A DNA stretch of 64,000 nucleotides from Opitutaceae bacterium UBA2377 (GCA_002344205.1 DDSZ01000031.1:872-64871), one strand, 5' to 3'. Shown: positions 16,898-25,398, numbered from the stretch's first letter. Notes: generated by a model from the letters alone, not told the origin. Program-made: numbers and translations.

Positions 16898-17749
16898 ATG
16901 CGCTTTCACAAATATCACGCTCTCGGCAATGACTACGTCGTGCTGGATCCGCGCGATTTTCCCGACTGGCGCGAGCCCTCCCCTGTCCAGATCCGCGCCA
17001 TCTGCCATCGTAATTTCGGTCTCGGCTCCGACGGCATCCTCTGGGGGCCCCTGCCCTCGACGTCCTGCGCTTTCGGCCTGCGTATTTTCAACCCCGACGG
17101 CTCCGAAGCCGAAAAATCCGGCAACGGCCTGCGCATCTTCACCCGCTTCCTCTGGGATGCCGGCCTTGTGAAAAATCCCGCCTTCACCATTGAGACCCCG
17201 GGCGGTCCCGTCGAATCCGTCATCCGCGACGAGGGCCGGCTGATTACGATCGCGATGGGCCGCGTCAGTTTCGCGAGCGAGCGCATCCCTGTCACCGGTC
17301 CTGCGCGTGAGGTGTTGAATGAAACCATCACTGTTCTCGACCGCACCTTCACCTTTTGCGCCGCCACGATCGGCAATCCCCATTGTGTCATCCCGCTTCC
17401 GGCCATAACGGCCGAGCTCGCCCGCCACTACGGACCGGCCTTGGAGAGGCACCCCGATTTCCCCCGCAGAACCAACGTGCAATTCCTCCAAGTCCTGGAT
17501 CCCGCCAACATCCGGCTGGAAATCTGGGAGCGCGGTGCCGGCTACACGCTGGCCTCGGGCAGCAGTTCCAGCGCCGCCGCCGCCGTGGCGCGCCGGCTCG
17601 GCTTGGTGGATCGCGATGTCACTGTCCACATGCCCGGCGGCACGCTCGGCATTCATATCGGCGAGGATTACGCGATCCGCATGACCGGCACCGTGAACCG
17701 TGTTGCCACCGGGACGATGCACCCGGAGCTGTTTCTCTCGCCGGCTTGA
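16898..17749 (+). CDS. dapF: Diaminopimelate epimerase homologue with both catalytic Cys replaced by Ser
   Basis: DapF interconverts LL- and meso-diaminopimelate using a pair of cysteines as acid and base. This 283-residue protein has the full double-domain fold: FHKYHALGNDYVVLD at the N-terminus, FNPDGSEAEKSGNGLRI (64-80), GNPHCVIPL, and ERGAGYTLASGSSSSAAAAV (211-230). The two catalytic positions, normally Cys in CGNG and ACGTG, are S74 (codon TCC) and S220 (codon TCG). Both changes are clear and the frame is intact. So the fold is DapF but the standard two-thiol mechanism is not possible. It could be a divergent epimerase, a dehydratase-like relative, or a paralogue of a true DapF elsewhere. 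A strong hairpin terminator follows. Confidence 0.85.
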   Translation: MRFHKYHALGNDYVVLDPRDFPDWREPSPVQIRAICHRNFGLGSDGILWGPLPSTSCAFGLRIFNPDGSEAEKSGNGLRIFTRFLWDAGLVKNPAFTIETPGGPVESVIRDEGRLITIAMGRVSFASERIPVTGPAREVLNETITVLDRTFTFCAATIGNPHCVIPLPAITAELARHYGPALERHPDFPRRTNVQFLQVLDPANIRLEIWERGAGYTLASGSSSSAAAAVARRLGLVDRDVTVHMPGGTLGIHIGEDYAIRMTGTVNRVATGTMHPELFLSPA

Positions 17750-17754
17750 GCGCA

Positions 17755-17781
17755 CAAAAAAGGCGCCCGGTGCGGGCGCCT
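17755..17781 (-). terminator. Hairpin terminator between convergent dapF and the redoxin gene
   Basis: AGGCGCCCG (17761-17769), loop GTG, CGGGCGCCT (17773-17781): a perfect 9-bp GC-rich stem. Six A residues precede it on the plus strand, so read on the minus strand it ends in a run of six T, a canonical intrinsic terminator for the redoxin gene that stops at 17807. For dapF the trailing sequence is TTCGTC, so it works less well in that direction. Confidence 0.85.
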
Positions 17782-17806
17782 TCGTCACTGCGGTGCGGTT
17801 GCAGAT

Positions 17807-18424
17807 TTAGTATTTCACCGTGCAACCGTAAGCCTGGGTCGCGGGCGTCTTGACCGGCTGCCCGGCCTTCACGGCGGCCAGCGCCGAGGTCACATAGTTT
17901 TCGGCCTTGGCGATATCCGCCGCATTCGCGGAGCGGATGCTGTCGATTGCGCCGTTGTAAACCAGCGTGCCCTCGGGATTGATCACATACATGTGGGGCG
18001 TGGTCTTCGCATCGTAAAGCCGGCCAACCTTGCCGTCCTGATCGCGGAAGTAAGCCGTATAAGCGGTGTTTTGCTTCTTGGACCACTCCCTCACCTTTTC
18101 CGCACTGAAATCACCCTGCGCTCCGGGTCGGCCCGAATTTATCACCAGCCAGATCACGCCGTCGGCCGTGGCCGCCCGCTGGGTGGCGGGGAGGTTGCCG
18201 CTCTTTTCATAATGCTTCACCACGAAGGGGCATTCCTGGTTCATCCACTCGAGCACCACGGTCTTGCCCTTGAAATCCGAGAGCGAATGCGTGTTGCCGT
18301 CGATATCGGTGAGGGTGAAGTCCGGAGCAGGCTGGCCGACTTGGGCCGCGAGGGTCAGGGTGGCGGTAGCGCCAAGTGCCAGCGCGGCCGCGATGATTTT
18401 CGTCAGGTATTTGAAGGATTTCAT
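17807..18424 (-). CDS. Exported redoxin/thioredoxin-family protein
   Basis: A 205-residue protein with a signal peptide (about 1-29, ending LTLAA) and an AhpC/TSA-type thioredoxin fold: GQPAPDFTLTDIDGNTHSLSDFKGKTVVLEW. The usual CxxC is replaced by a single cysteine in NQECPFVVKHY; the only other cysteine of the mature protein is in the C-terminal YGCTVKY. TTPHMYVINPEG contains the cis-proline. Probably a periplasmic peroxidase-like or thiol-reductase protein; the substrate is unknown. The ATG at 18424 is chosen because it opens the signal peptide. It is divergent from the exosortase gene. Confidence 0.85.
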   Translation of the reverse strand: MKSFKYLTKIIAAALALGATATLTLAAQVGQPAPDFTLTDIDGNTHSLSDFKGKTVVLEWMNQECPFVVKHYEKSGNLPATQRAATADGVIWLVINSGRPGAQGDFSAEKVREWSKKQNTAYTAYFRDQDGKVGRLYDAKTTPHMYVINPEGTLVYNGAIDSIRSANAADIAKAENYVTSALAAVKAGQPVKTPATQAYGCTVKY

Positions 18425-18528
18425 GTCGCGGCAGTGATAATCATTTTTTCCGGTCGCGCCAGTGGGATCGGCAATTTCCGTTGCGGGCCCCCCGACGGCA
18501 GGCACAAGCTCGGCGAACCGGTGCCATC

Positions 18529-20118
18529 ATGCCTCCTGTTGCCTTTTCCCGACTGCCACTGACCGCCCAGGCCAATCTGGTCCTGCTGGGTCTCATCGTG
18601 GCGGCGGTGAGCGCCTTGCTCTGGCCGCACTGGCGCGGCAACCCCGACTTGTCTCACGGCTATTTCATGCCGTTGCTTTTTTTGCTGCTGCTCCACGAAA
18701 GCCGGCAACGGGGCACGGCCCGCTGGCTGCCCCCCGGCCTGTGGCGCGGCACCCTGATGACCACGCTGTTGCTCGGCGGTCTGGTCTTCCTCGTCGGCGC
18801 CGGCCTTTATGCAACCTCGGTCGGCTGGGGCCATGCAATCGTGGCTTTCACCTTGACGACGGCGCTTGTCCTCCTGCTCGGCGCCGGTCTCGTGAGCTTG
18901 GCCGCCGCCGAGGTGCGTGCCGTGCCTTGCAACTGGATCGCCTTCGTCGCCATCGGTCTGTGGCTCCTGTGCGCACCAATCCCGCCCGGCACCTACTCCC
19001 GCATCTCGCTCTCCCTCCAGTTGTGGATCTCCGAATATGTGCTGGCATCGCTGCATCTGCTCGGCATCGCCGCAAGCCGCACCGGCAACATCATCGAGTT
19101 GGCCAATGTCTCGGTCGGCGTGGAGGAAGCGTGCAGCGGGGTGCGCAGCCTAATCTCCTGCATCTTCGCCGGCCTCTTCTTTTCCGCCAGCATGGTCCGC
19201 CGCCCCTGGGCCCGTGGGCTTATCATCCTGCTCGCGCCGCCGCTTGCCCTCGGCATGAATTTTCTGCGTTCCCTCCTGCTCACCCTGCTGGCCAACCGCA
19301 ACGTGGACATCTCCGGCGCCTGGCACGATGCCACCGGCTTCGCGGTGCTCGGAATCACCGCGGTGATCCTTGGCGGCATCGCCCTGCTGCTGGAAAACCC
19401 CGCGCTCCGGCCCGTGGCCGTCCCCGCGGAAAAATCCGATCCAACCCCCAGCCTTCCCCTTCAACTCGGCCTGTCGGGCACGCTATTGGCCGCCTTGGGT
19501 CTCGCCACTTTTTTTTATATCAACACCCGGCCGGTCTTAGACACGGATACGCCCGTGCCCGATCTCCTCGCCATCCTTCCTGCCCGGGCCGAAGGCTGGA
19601 GCGTCAAGACCAGCAACGATCTTTTCCAATTCCGCGACACCCTGCAAACCGACCATCTCGCCCAGCGCACTTACCTGAAGCAGACGGCAAACGGCTTTAC
19701 GCAAGTAACCGTTTACCTCGCCTACTGGCGGCCGGGGCAAACCGCCGTAAGCCAAGTGGCCTCCCATACACCCGATGCCTGCTGGCCCGGCGCCGGCTGG
19801 GAACTCACGACCATTGACGAGCCACGCGTGTTGCTGACGGTGGACGAACGCCGGGTCGCACCGGCCGAGATGCGCTTTTTCCGCAGCGGCGACTTCCCGC
19901 AATACGTCTGGTTCTGGCATCTCTTTGACGGCCGCCCCATCGCCTACTCCGACCCTTACTCGTGGAGCGAACTGCTGCGCATCGCCTGGCGCTACGGCTT
20001 CCGGCATGACGGCGACCAACTGTTCGTGCGCATCTCCAGCAACCGCCCTTGGGAAGAACTCGCCACCGATCCGCTTATGTCCGGGATCTTTTCCCGGCTG
20101 CAACCCCTTGGTCTCTGA
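18529..20118 (+). CDS. Exosortase fused to an EpsI-type domain
   Basis: Inner-membrane transpeptidase that sorts proteins with a C-terminal PEP-CTERM-like tripartite signal. The 529-residue protein has about 8-9 TM segments (residues 15-320) and the exosortase triad: C202 in EEACSGVRSL, R247 in NFLRSL and H266 in GAWHDATGF. From about 330 to the end it carries the periplasmic EpsI domain (PARAEGWSVKT, LAYWRPGQTAVSQVASHTPDACWPG in pieces), which many systems encode as a separate gene. The ATG at 18529 is chosen over a TTG at 18481. The stop codon overlaps the start of a 30-residue membrane peptide. No substrate with a PEP or VPDSG C-terminal signal was found in the window. Confidence 0.92.
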   Translation: MPPVAFSRLPLTAQANLVLLGLIVAAVSALLWPHWRGNPDLSHGYFMPLLFLLLLHESRQRGTARWLPPGLWRGTLMTTLLLGGLVFLVGAGLYATSVGWGHAIVAFTLTTALVLLLGAGLVSLAAAEVRAVPCNWIAFVAIGLWLLCAPIPPGTYSRISLSLQLWISEYVLASLHLLGIAASRTGNIIELANVSVGVEEACSGVRSLISCIFAGLFFSASMVRRPWARGLIILLAPPLALGMNFLRSLLLTLLANRNVDISGAWHDATGFAVLGITAVILGGIALLLENPALRPVAVPAEKSDPTPSLPLQLGLSGTLLAALGLATFFYINTRPVLDTDTPVPDLLAILPARAEGWSVKTSNDLFQFRDTLQTDHLAQRTYLKQTANGFTQVTVYLAYWRPGQTAVSQVASHTPDACWPGAGWELTTIDEPRVLLTVDERRVAPAEMRFFRSGDFPQYVWFWHLFDGRPIAYSDPYSWSELLRIAWRYGFRHDGDQLFVRISSNRPWEELATDPLMSGIFSRLQPLGL

Positions 20119-20210
20119 TGCCGCTGCGAATCACCCGGCTTGAGCGCCGCATCCTTGCCGTCATCGCGATGCTCATCGTGCTGGGCCTGATTGGGTTCGC
20201 CGTGCTGTGA
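20118..20210 (+). CDS. 30-residue single-TM micropeptide coupled to the exosortase gene
   Basis: An ATG overlaps the exosortase stop (TGATG at 20116-20120), the arrangement for translational re-initiation. The frame runs 30 codons to TGA at 20208-20210. The peptide has a basic N-terminus (MPLRITRLERR), then about 18 strongly hydrophobic residues to the C-terminus, ending in GFAVL. That predicts one TM helix with its N-terminus in the cytoplasm by the positive-inside rule. I do not recognise a family. It could be a small exosortase partner; chance is possible because the frame is short. Confidence 0.55.
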   Translation: MPLRITRLERRILAVIAMLIVLGLIGFAVL

Positions 20211-20349
20211 GCGCATCCTTTCCTTGTTGCCATGTCCCGGCCAAGTTCGAGCATCCCATCCGCCCTGCCACGCGTATGATGTGCAAATGTCCGCCACCGC
20301 GCCCTGCCTGTCCGTTGCCTGCGCCCCGCCGCCGGCCGGCTTTGCCCGC

Positions 20350-20940
20350 ATGAGCGAGACCGATTCCAGCTCCCACGGGCATCGCCGCGACGAGGATGCC
20401 CGCCTGATGCGCCGCATCGCCCAAGGCGATCGCGCTGCCTTCGCCACGCTCTACGACCGCTTTTCCCGGCCGCTCTACGCCACCGCCCTCCGCATCCTCA
20501 ACGATGCCCGCGAATCCGAGGACCTGCTGCAGGAGGTCTTCCTCGCCCTGTGGGAAAAGGCCGGCGACTTCGAATCCGCCCGCGGCACCGCCTTCACGTG
20601 GGCCGTCACCTTCACCCGCAACCGGGCGATCGACCGCATCCGCATGCGCCGGCGCCGCTCCGAGCTGCTCAGCCAATCCGCACCGGAGGACATCGGGTAT
20701 GTCACCGATTCGGGGCCGGATTCCGCCGATCAAGCCGCCACCGCGGAACAATCCGCCGCCGTCCGCACCGCCGTGGCCGCCCTGCCGCCGGAGCAAAAAA
20801 TTGCGCTGGAGATGGCGTTCTTCTCCGGACTCACCCAGCAGGAAATCGCCGACCGCCTGCAGGAGCCTTTGGGCACCATCAAGGCCCGCATCCGGCGCGG
20901 CCTGCTCAAACTCCGCGATCTGCTCGCGGCCCGCCCATGA
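20350..20940 (+). CDS. ECF-type RNA polymerase sigma factor paired with an RskA-like anti-sigma
   Basis: A 196-residue sigma-70 family protein. Region 2 covers LYDRFSRPLYATALRIL, ESEDLLQEVFLALWEK and TWAVTFTRNRAIDRIRMRRRR; region 4 covers ALPPEQKIALEMAFFSGLTQQEIADRLQEPLGTIKARI, a typical helix-turn-helix. It overlaps the downstream anti-sigma gene by 4 nt (ATGA). The start at 20350 gives a normal ECF N-terminus; an ATG at 20287 is in frame and has TATGAT exactly 6 nt upstream, so a 217-residue form from a leaderless mRNA is possible. Being just downstream of the exosortase, it may act on envelope or matrix genes (inference). Confidence 0.92.
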   Translation: MSETDSSSHGHRRDEDARLMRRIAQGDRAAFATLYDRFSRPLYATALRILNDARESEDLLQEVFLALWEKAGDFESARGTAFTWAVTFTRNRAIDRIRMRRRRSELLSQSAPEDIGYVTDSGPDSADQAATAEQSAAVRTAVAALPPEQKIALEMAFFSGLTQQEIADRLQEPLGTIKARIRRGLLKLRDLLAARP

Positions 20941-21779
20941 ACCCGCTGACCGAGCAACAGGAGGAACTCGCGGCGCTCTACTCGCTGCGGCTGCTTGACG
21001 GCACCGAGCTTGAGCAATTCGAAGCCGAACTCGCCCGCCGCGCCGAACTCCGCGACTTGGTGAACGACCTCACCGCCACTTCCGCCCTCCTCGCCTGCAC
21101 GGCATCCGGCCCCGCGCCTTCCGCCGCCCTCAAATCCCGCATCATGGCGCACATCCCGGCGCAAGGCTCGCGCCGGCCCGCCGCCTTTCGCCCCGCTTTC
21201 TGGCTGCCGCTCGCCGCGGCCGCCGGTTTCGCTCTGGCCGCGGTCTGGTTCGCCCAGCTTTATTTTTTCACGCGGGCCGAAAATTCCCTCCTGCTCGACC
21301 AGCAGGCCATTGCCGACACCACCCTGCAAAGTCTGCGCAGCCAGCTTGAGGCCGAACGGTTTTTGACCATGGCCGAGCGCACGGAATCCGCCGCCCGGTT
21401 CGCCGCCCTCGCGCGGCAGATGGAAGACCAAAGCGACCTCGACCAACTGAAGATCGCCACCCTCGTTTCCATGTTGGACGACTCGCCCCAAGCCGTGGCC
21501 GTCGCCGTTTGGAATCCGGCGCTGCAGGAAGGCATGCTCACCGTTGAAAAGCTGCCCGCCCTCGCCGCCGACCGGGATTACCAGCTCTGGGTCATCGACC
21601 CCCAATACCCCATCCCGGTGGACGGAGGCGTCTTCACCGTTGATGCCGGCACCGGCGAAGCCCGCTACCGTTTCAAGGCCAATAAACCGGTCGCCACCGT
21701 CGCGAAATTTGCGGTCAGTCTTGAACGCAAGGGCGGTGTGCCCAAGGCCGAGGGTCCGATGGTGCTTATCGGTCCCTGA
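20937..21779 (+). CDS. RskA-family anti-sigma factor
   Basis: A 280-residue single-pass membrane protein that should hold the sigma factor at 20350 inactive. The cytoplasmic part (1-80) has LAALYSLRLLDGTELEQFEAEL, the anti-sigma domain seen in RskA proteins, without the Cys/His zinc ligands of the ZAS type. A TM helix follows (about 83-103, FWLPLAAAAGFALAAVWFAQL). The periplasmic part has a helical segment and then the RskA C-terminal domain (VWNPALQEGMLTVEKLPAL, DRDYQLWVIDPQYP, KFAVSLERKGG). Release by regulated proteolysis is the family model; the signal is unknown. Confidence 0.88.
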   Translation: MNPLTEQQEELAALYSLRLLDGTELEQFEAELARRAELRDLVNDLTATSALLACTASGPAPSAALKSRIMAHIPAQGSRRPAAFRPAFWLPLAAAAGFALAAVWFAQLYFFTRAENSLLLDQQAIADTTLQSLRSQLEAERFLTMAERTESAARFAALARQMEDQSDLDQLKIATLVSMLDDSPQAVAVAVWNPALQEGMLTVEKLPALAADRDYQLWVIDPQYPIPVDGGVFTVDAGTGEARYRFKANKPVATVAKFAVSLERKGGVPKAEGPMVLIGP

Positions 21780-21845
21780 CAGGGGTTTGCACCATCCGAA
21801 ATCTGTTCTCGACCCGGGAATCCCGCCCGCCGAAGCTCGGGCCAT

Positions 21846-23030
21846 ATGATCATCAAACCCAAGGTTCGTGGCTTTGTATGCGTCACTGCGCACCCCGAAG
21901 GCTGCGCGGCCCACGTGCAGGAATGGATCGATTACGTTAAATCCAAAGGCCCGGTCGCCGGCGGACCCAAGAAGGTCCTCGTGATCGGCGCTTCCACCGG
22001 TTACGGCCTCGCCTCCCGCATCACCGCCGCCTTCGGTTCCGGCGCCGCCACAATGGGGATCTTTTTCGAGCGCCCTTCCGAGGAAGGCCGCCCCGCCACC
22101 CCGGGCTGGTATAACAGCATCGCCTTCACCCGCGCGGCCCGCGCCGCCGGCCTCTATGCCCGCAATTTCATGGGCGATGCCTTCACGCACGACATGAAGT
22201 CCCAAGTGGTCGCCGCGATCAAGGCCGACCTCGGCCAGGTGGACCTCGTCGTTTACTCGCTTGCCTCTCCCCGGCGCACCCACCCGTCCACCGGCGTCGT
22301 GCACAAATCCTGCCTCAAGCCCGTCGGCACCTCCTACACCAACAAGACCGTGGACACGGACAAGGGCATCGTCAGCGAGGTCACCATCGAGCCCGCCAAC
22401 GAGGCCGAGATCGCCGACACCGTCGCCGTCATGGGCGGCGAAGATTGGGAAATGTGGATGAAGGCCCTGCGCGATGGCGGTGTCCTCGCCCCCGGCGCCC
22501 AGTCCGTCGCCTACTCCTACATCGGACCCGAGGTCACCTGGGCCATTTACAAGAACGGCACCATCGGCCTCGCCAAGAACGACCTCGAGCGCGCCGCCAA
22601 AGCCATCGACGCCCAGCTCAAACCCTCCGGCGGCCGCGCCTTTATCTCCGTCAACAAGGCGCTGGTCACCCAGGCCAGTTCCGCCATCCCCGTCGTGCCG
22701 CTCTACATTTCCATGCTCTACAAGATCATGAAAGCGGCCGGCACGCACGAGGGCTGCATCGAGCAGATGCACCGGCTCTTCGCCACGCAGATGTATAACG
22801 GCGCGACGGCCAAGTTTGACGCAGCGGGCCGCGTCCGCGTCGATGACTGGGAAATGCGCCCCGAGGTCCAGGCCGAGGTCGTCAAGATCTGGCCCGCCGT
22901 GACCACCGAAAACCTCGCCGAGTTCACCGATATCGCCGGCTACCGCGAAGAGTTCCTCAAGCTCTTCGGCTTCGGCCTCAAAGGCGTCAACTACGACGCC
23001 GAGACCGAACCCCATATCCCCATGCTCTGA
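21846..23030 (+). CDS. fabV: Enoyl-ACP / trans-2-enoyl-CoA reductase, FabV type
   Basis: NADH-dependent enzyme for the last reduction in each cycle of fatty acid elongation. The 394-residue protein is a long SDR with the FabV N-terminal signature MIIKPKVRGFVCVTAHPEGC, nucleotide-binding LVIGASTGYGLASR, YSLASPRR, and the wide-spaced Tyr-x8-Lys active site within YSYIGPEVTWAIYKNGTIG. The C-terminal domain ends EEFLKLFGFGLKGVNYD. FabV enzymes are typically insensitive to triclosan. It stands apart from the plsX-fabH operon 9 kb away and ends just before an inverted repeat. Confidence 0.95.
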   Translation: MIIKPKVRGFVCVTAHPEGCAAHVQEWIDYVKSKGPVAGGPKKVLVIGASTGYGLASRITAAFGSGAATMGIFFERPSEEGRPATPGWYNSIAFTRAARAAGLYARNFMGDAFTHDMKSQVVAAIKADLGQVDLVVYSLASPRRTHPSTGVVHKSCLKPVGTSYTNKTVDTDKGIVSEVTIEPANEAEIADTVAVMGGEDWEMWMKALRDGGVLAPGAQSVAYSYIGPEVTWAIYKNGTIGLAKNDLERAAKAIDAQLKPSGGRAFISVNKALVTQASSAIPVVPLYISMLYKIMKAAGTHEGCIEQMHRLFATQMYNGATAKFDAAGRVRVDDWEMRPEVQAEVVKIWPAVTTENLAEFTDIAGYREEFLKLFGFGLKGVNYDAETEPHIPML

Positions 23031-23046
23031 CGGGCACGGGCAAATA

Positions 23047-23138
23047 CCAAACGCCAAAGCACCAAATTCCAAAGGACCCGGCGCTCGTTGATTTTCTCCC
23101 TTTGGAATTTCTTTGGCGTTTGGCGCTTTGGCGTTTGG
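23047..23138. repeat. Long imperfect inverted repeat of CCAAA/TTTGG modules
   Basis: Left arm 23047-23075 (starts CCAAACGCCAAAGC), right arm 23099-23138 (ends CTTTGGCGTTTGG), with a 23-nt spacer. The right arm equals the reverse complement of the left except that a 15-nt unit (CTTTGGCGTTTGGCG) is partly duplicated in it. It fills the gap between fabV and dtd and could fold into a large hairpin. Its composition is unlike the flanking GC-rich genes. Confidence 0.8.
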
Positions 23139-23149
23139 ATTTTTAACAA

Positions 23150-23602
23150 ATGCGTGCCGTCATCCAGCGCGTCACTTCCGCCAGCGTCACCGTTGACGGT
23201 GCGGTCATCGGCGCCATCGGACCCGGCCTGCTGATCCTGCTGGGCGTCGCCAACGGCGACACGATCGAAGATGGCGCCTGGCTCGCCCAAAAGATCGCCG
23301 CCCTGCGCATCTTTGAGGATGCCGCCGGCAAAATGAACCTTTCCGTGCTCGAATCCGGCGGGCAGCTCCTCGTCGTCAGTCAGTTCACGCTCATCGCCAG
23401 CACCCGCAAAGGCACCCGCCCGTCTTTCAACGACGCCGCCCGCCCCGAGGCCGCCGTGCCGCTCTATGAGGATTTTGTCCGCGAGCTGGAGCGCATCTCG
23501 GGCCACCCGGTCGCCACCGGCCGCTTCGGAGCCGCCATGACCGTCAGCCTCGTCAACGACGGACCCGTGACACTTGTGCTGGACTCCCGGCTGCGCGAGT
23601 AG
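23150..23602 (+). CDS. dtd: D-aminoacyl-tRNA deacylase
   Basis: Homodimeric proofreading enzyme that removes D-amino acids (and glycine from tRNA-Ala) from charged tRNA. The 150-residue length is standard. The start [17 protein letters not shown], the catalytic SQFTL motif and the cross-subunit NDGPVT motif (canonically NxGPVT, carrying the Gly-cisPro pair) are all present. It begins 12 nt after the inverted repeat and has no Shine-Dalgarno sequence. Confidence 0.96.
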   Translation: MRAVIQRVTSASVTVDGAVIGAIGPGLLILLGVANGDTIEDGAWLAQKIAALRIFEDAAGKMNLSVLESGGQLLVVSQFTLIASTRKGTRPSFNDAARPEAAVPLYEDFVRELERISGHPVATGRFGAAMTVSLVNDGPVTLVLDSRLRE

Positions 23603-23703
23603 ACTCGCCCAACGGGAGGATCGTCACAAATGCGTGACACCGGTGGGAAACAGACGATTTCCGCCTTGCCCGGTTGTGTCGCGGACAACCACACTGCGGC
23701 CCG

Positions 23704-25398
23704 ATGTCGAAAAACTTCGCGCGCGCCATCTTCGCCGTCACGGCCTGCTTTTTCGCGGCGTTTTTCCTCTGGCCCATCATCCAGATCCTGAAGGGCGGTT
23801 TCATCGACGCGGACGGCAAGTTCACCCTCGCCTATCTGGGCGTGCTGCTGGTTGACCCCGTGTATCTGGGCGGGCTCAAGAACTCGTTCTTCCTCGCCTG
23901 TGCCACCACCACCCTGGCCCTCTGCATCGCCCTGCCGCTGGCCTTCATCTCCGACCGTTTCCTGTTTCCCGGCAAGGCCTTCCTCGGCTCGCTGATTCTC
24001 ATCCCGATGATTTTGCCGCCCTTCGTGGGCGCCATCGGCATCAAGCAGATTTTTGGGCAATACGGCGCCCTCAACAGCTTCATCATCGAGCTCGGCCTGC
24101 GCCCCGAGGGTTGGACCTTCGATTGGTTCGCTGCCAACCAGTTTTGGGGCGTGGCCGTCATCCAGGCGCTTTCACTTTACCCGATCATCTACCTCAACGC
24201 CGTCGCCGCCCTCGCCAACATCGATCCCGCGATGGAAGAGGCGGCGCAAAACCTCGGCTGCACCGGCTTCCGCCGCTTCCGTAAGATCACCCTGCCGCTG
24301 ATCAATTCCGGCCTCTTTGCCGGCGGCACCATCGTGTTCATCTGGTCGTTCACCGAGCTCGGCACGCCGCTGGTCTTCGACTACGCCCAGGTCACCTCGG
24401 TCCAGATTTTCTACGGCCTGAAGGACATCGGCGGCAACCCCTTCCCTTATGCGCTGGTTGCCGTGATGCTAGCCAGCTCGGTCGCGCTCTACGCCATCGG
24501 CAAGGGCATCTTCGGCCGCAGCCACTACGCGATGATGGCCAAGGCCACCAGTTCGGGCGGCGCGCGCGAGCTGCCCCTTTTCCGTCGGCTGCTTTGCACG
24601 CTGGTCTTCGCCGGCGTCATCACCATCGCCATCCTGCCCCACGCCGGCGTGATCCTCGTCGCCTTCTCCAACGACTGGTATGGCACCGTGCTGCCGCAAA
24701 ACTACACCCTCGACAACTTCGAGATCGCCCTCGGCCACGACCTCACGGTCCCCGCCATCGCCAACAGCCTGAAGTTCGCCAGCATCTCCACGCTCATCGA
24801 CCTCGTGCTCGGCATTGCGATCGCCTACGTGGTCGTCCGCTCGAAACTCCGCGGCCGGCAGATCCTCGACTTCCTCGCCATGATGCCGCTCGCCGTGCCG
24901 GGGCTCGTCCTCGCCTTCGGCTATCTCGCCATGGCGCAGGAAGGAAAGTTCTTCGATTTTCTGAACCCGGTCAACGACCCCACCATCCTGCTCATCATCG
25001 CCTACTCCGTCCGCCGACTGCCCTATGTCGTGCGCGCCGCCGCCGCCGGTTTTCAGCAAACCAGCGAAACGCTGGAAGAAGCCGCCCAGAACCTCGGCTG
25101 CCCGCCGCTCAAGTCCATGTTCAAGGTCACCCTGCCGCTCATCGCCGCCAACCTCATCGCGGGCGGCCTGCTGGCCTTCGCCTTCGCCATGCTGGAGGTG
25201 AGCGATTCCCTCATCCTCGCCCAAAAGCAAATTTTCTATCCCATCACCAAAGCCATCATGGAACTGTTCCAGCTACTGGGTGACGGCAAATACATCGCGA
25301 GCGCCCTCGGCGTCTGGGCGATGGTTTTCCTCGGCGTGACCATCGTCGGCATGAGCCTGCTCTTGGGCAAAAAACTGGGCGCTATTTTTCGCGTCTGA
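23704..25398 (+). CDS. Iron(III)-type ABC transporter permease, two fused permease halves
   Basis: Inner-membrane permease of 564 residues made of two FbpB-type halves with about 12 TM helices. Each half carries an EAA loop for the ATPase: EEAAQNLGCTGFRRFRKITL and EEAAQNLGCPPLKSMFKVTL. Such fused permeases serve ferric-iron or related small-ligand importers. No ATPase or binding protein flanks it; the matching types are encoded at 35116-37814 on the other strand. The ATG at 23704 is preferred over 23674. A GGTTGT/ACAACC hairpin (23672-23690) lies just upstream. Confidence 0.9.
   Translation: MSKNFARAIFAVTACFFAAFFLWPIIQILKGGFIDADGKFTLAYLGVLLVDPVYLGGLKNSFFLACATTTLALCIALPLAFISDRFLFPGKAFLGSLILIPMILPPFVGAIGIKQIFGQYGALNSFIIELGLRPEGWTFDWFAANQFWGVAVIQALSLYPIIYLNAVAALANIDPAMEEAAQNLGCTGFRRFRKITLPLINSGLFAGGTIVFIWSFTELGTPLVFDYAQVTSVQIFYGLKDIGGNPFPYALVAVMLASSVALYAIGKGIFGRSHYAMMAKATSSGGARELPLFRRLLCTLVFAGVITIAILPHAGVILVAFSNDWYGTVLPQNYTLDNFEIALGHDLTVPAIANSLKFASISTLIDLVLGIAIAYVVVRSKLRGRQILDFLAMMPLAVPGLVLAFGYLAMAQEGKFFDFLNPVNDPTILLIIAYSVRRLPYVVRAAAAGFQQTSETLEEAAQNLGCPPLKSMFKVTLPLIAANLIAGGLLAFAFAMLEVSDSLILAQKQIFYPITKAIMELFQLLGDGKYIASALGVWAMVFLGVTIVGMSLLLGKKLGAIFRV

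Noticed and set aside
16898..17749. DapF Ser/Ser reading as a sequencing error
   Set aside because: Two independent codons in separate loops would both have to be wrong, while the frame and all other motifs are intact.
20730..23072. A 780-residue minus-strand frame across RskA and fabV
   Set aside because: It is antisense to two recognised genes and low in complexity (Gly/Asp/Val).
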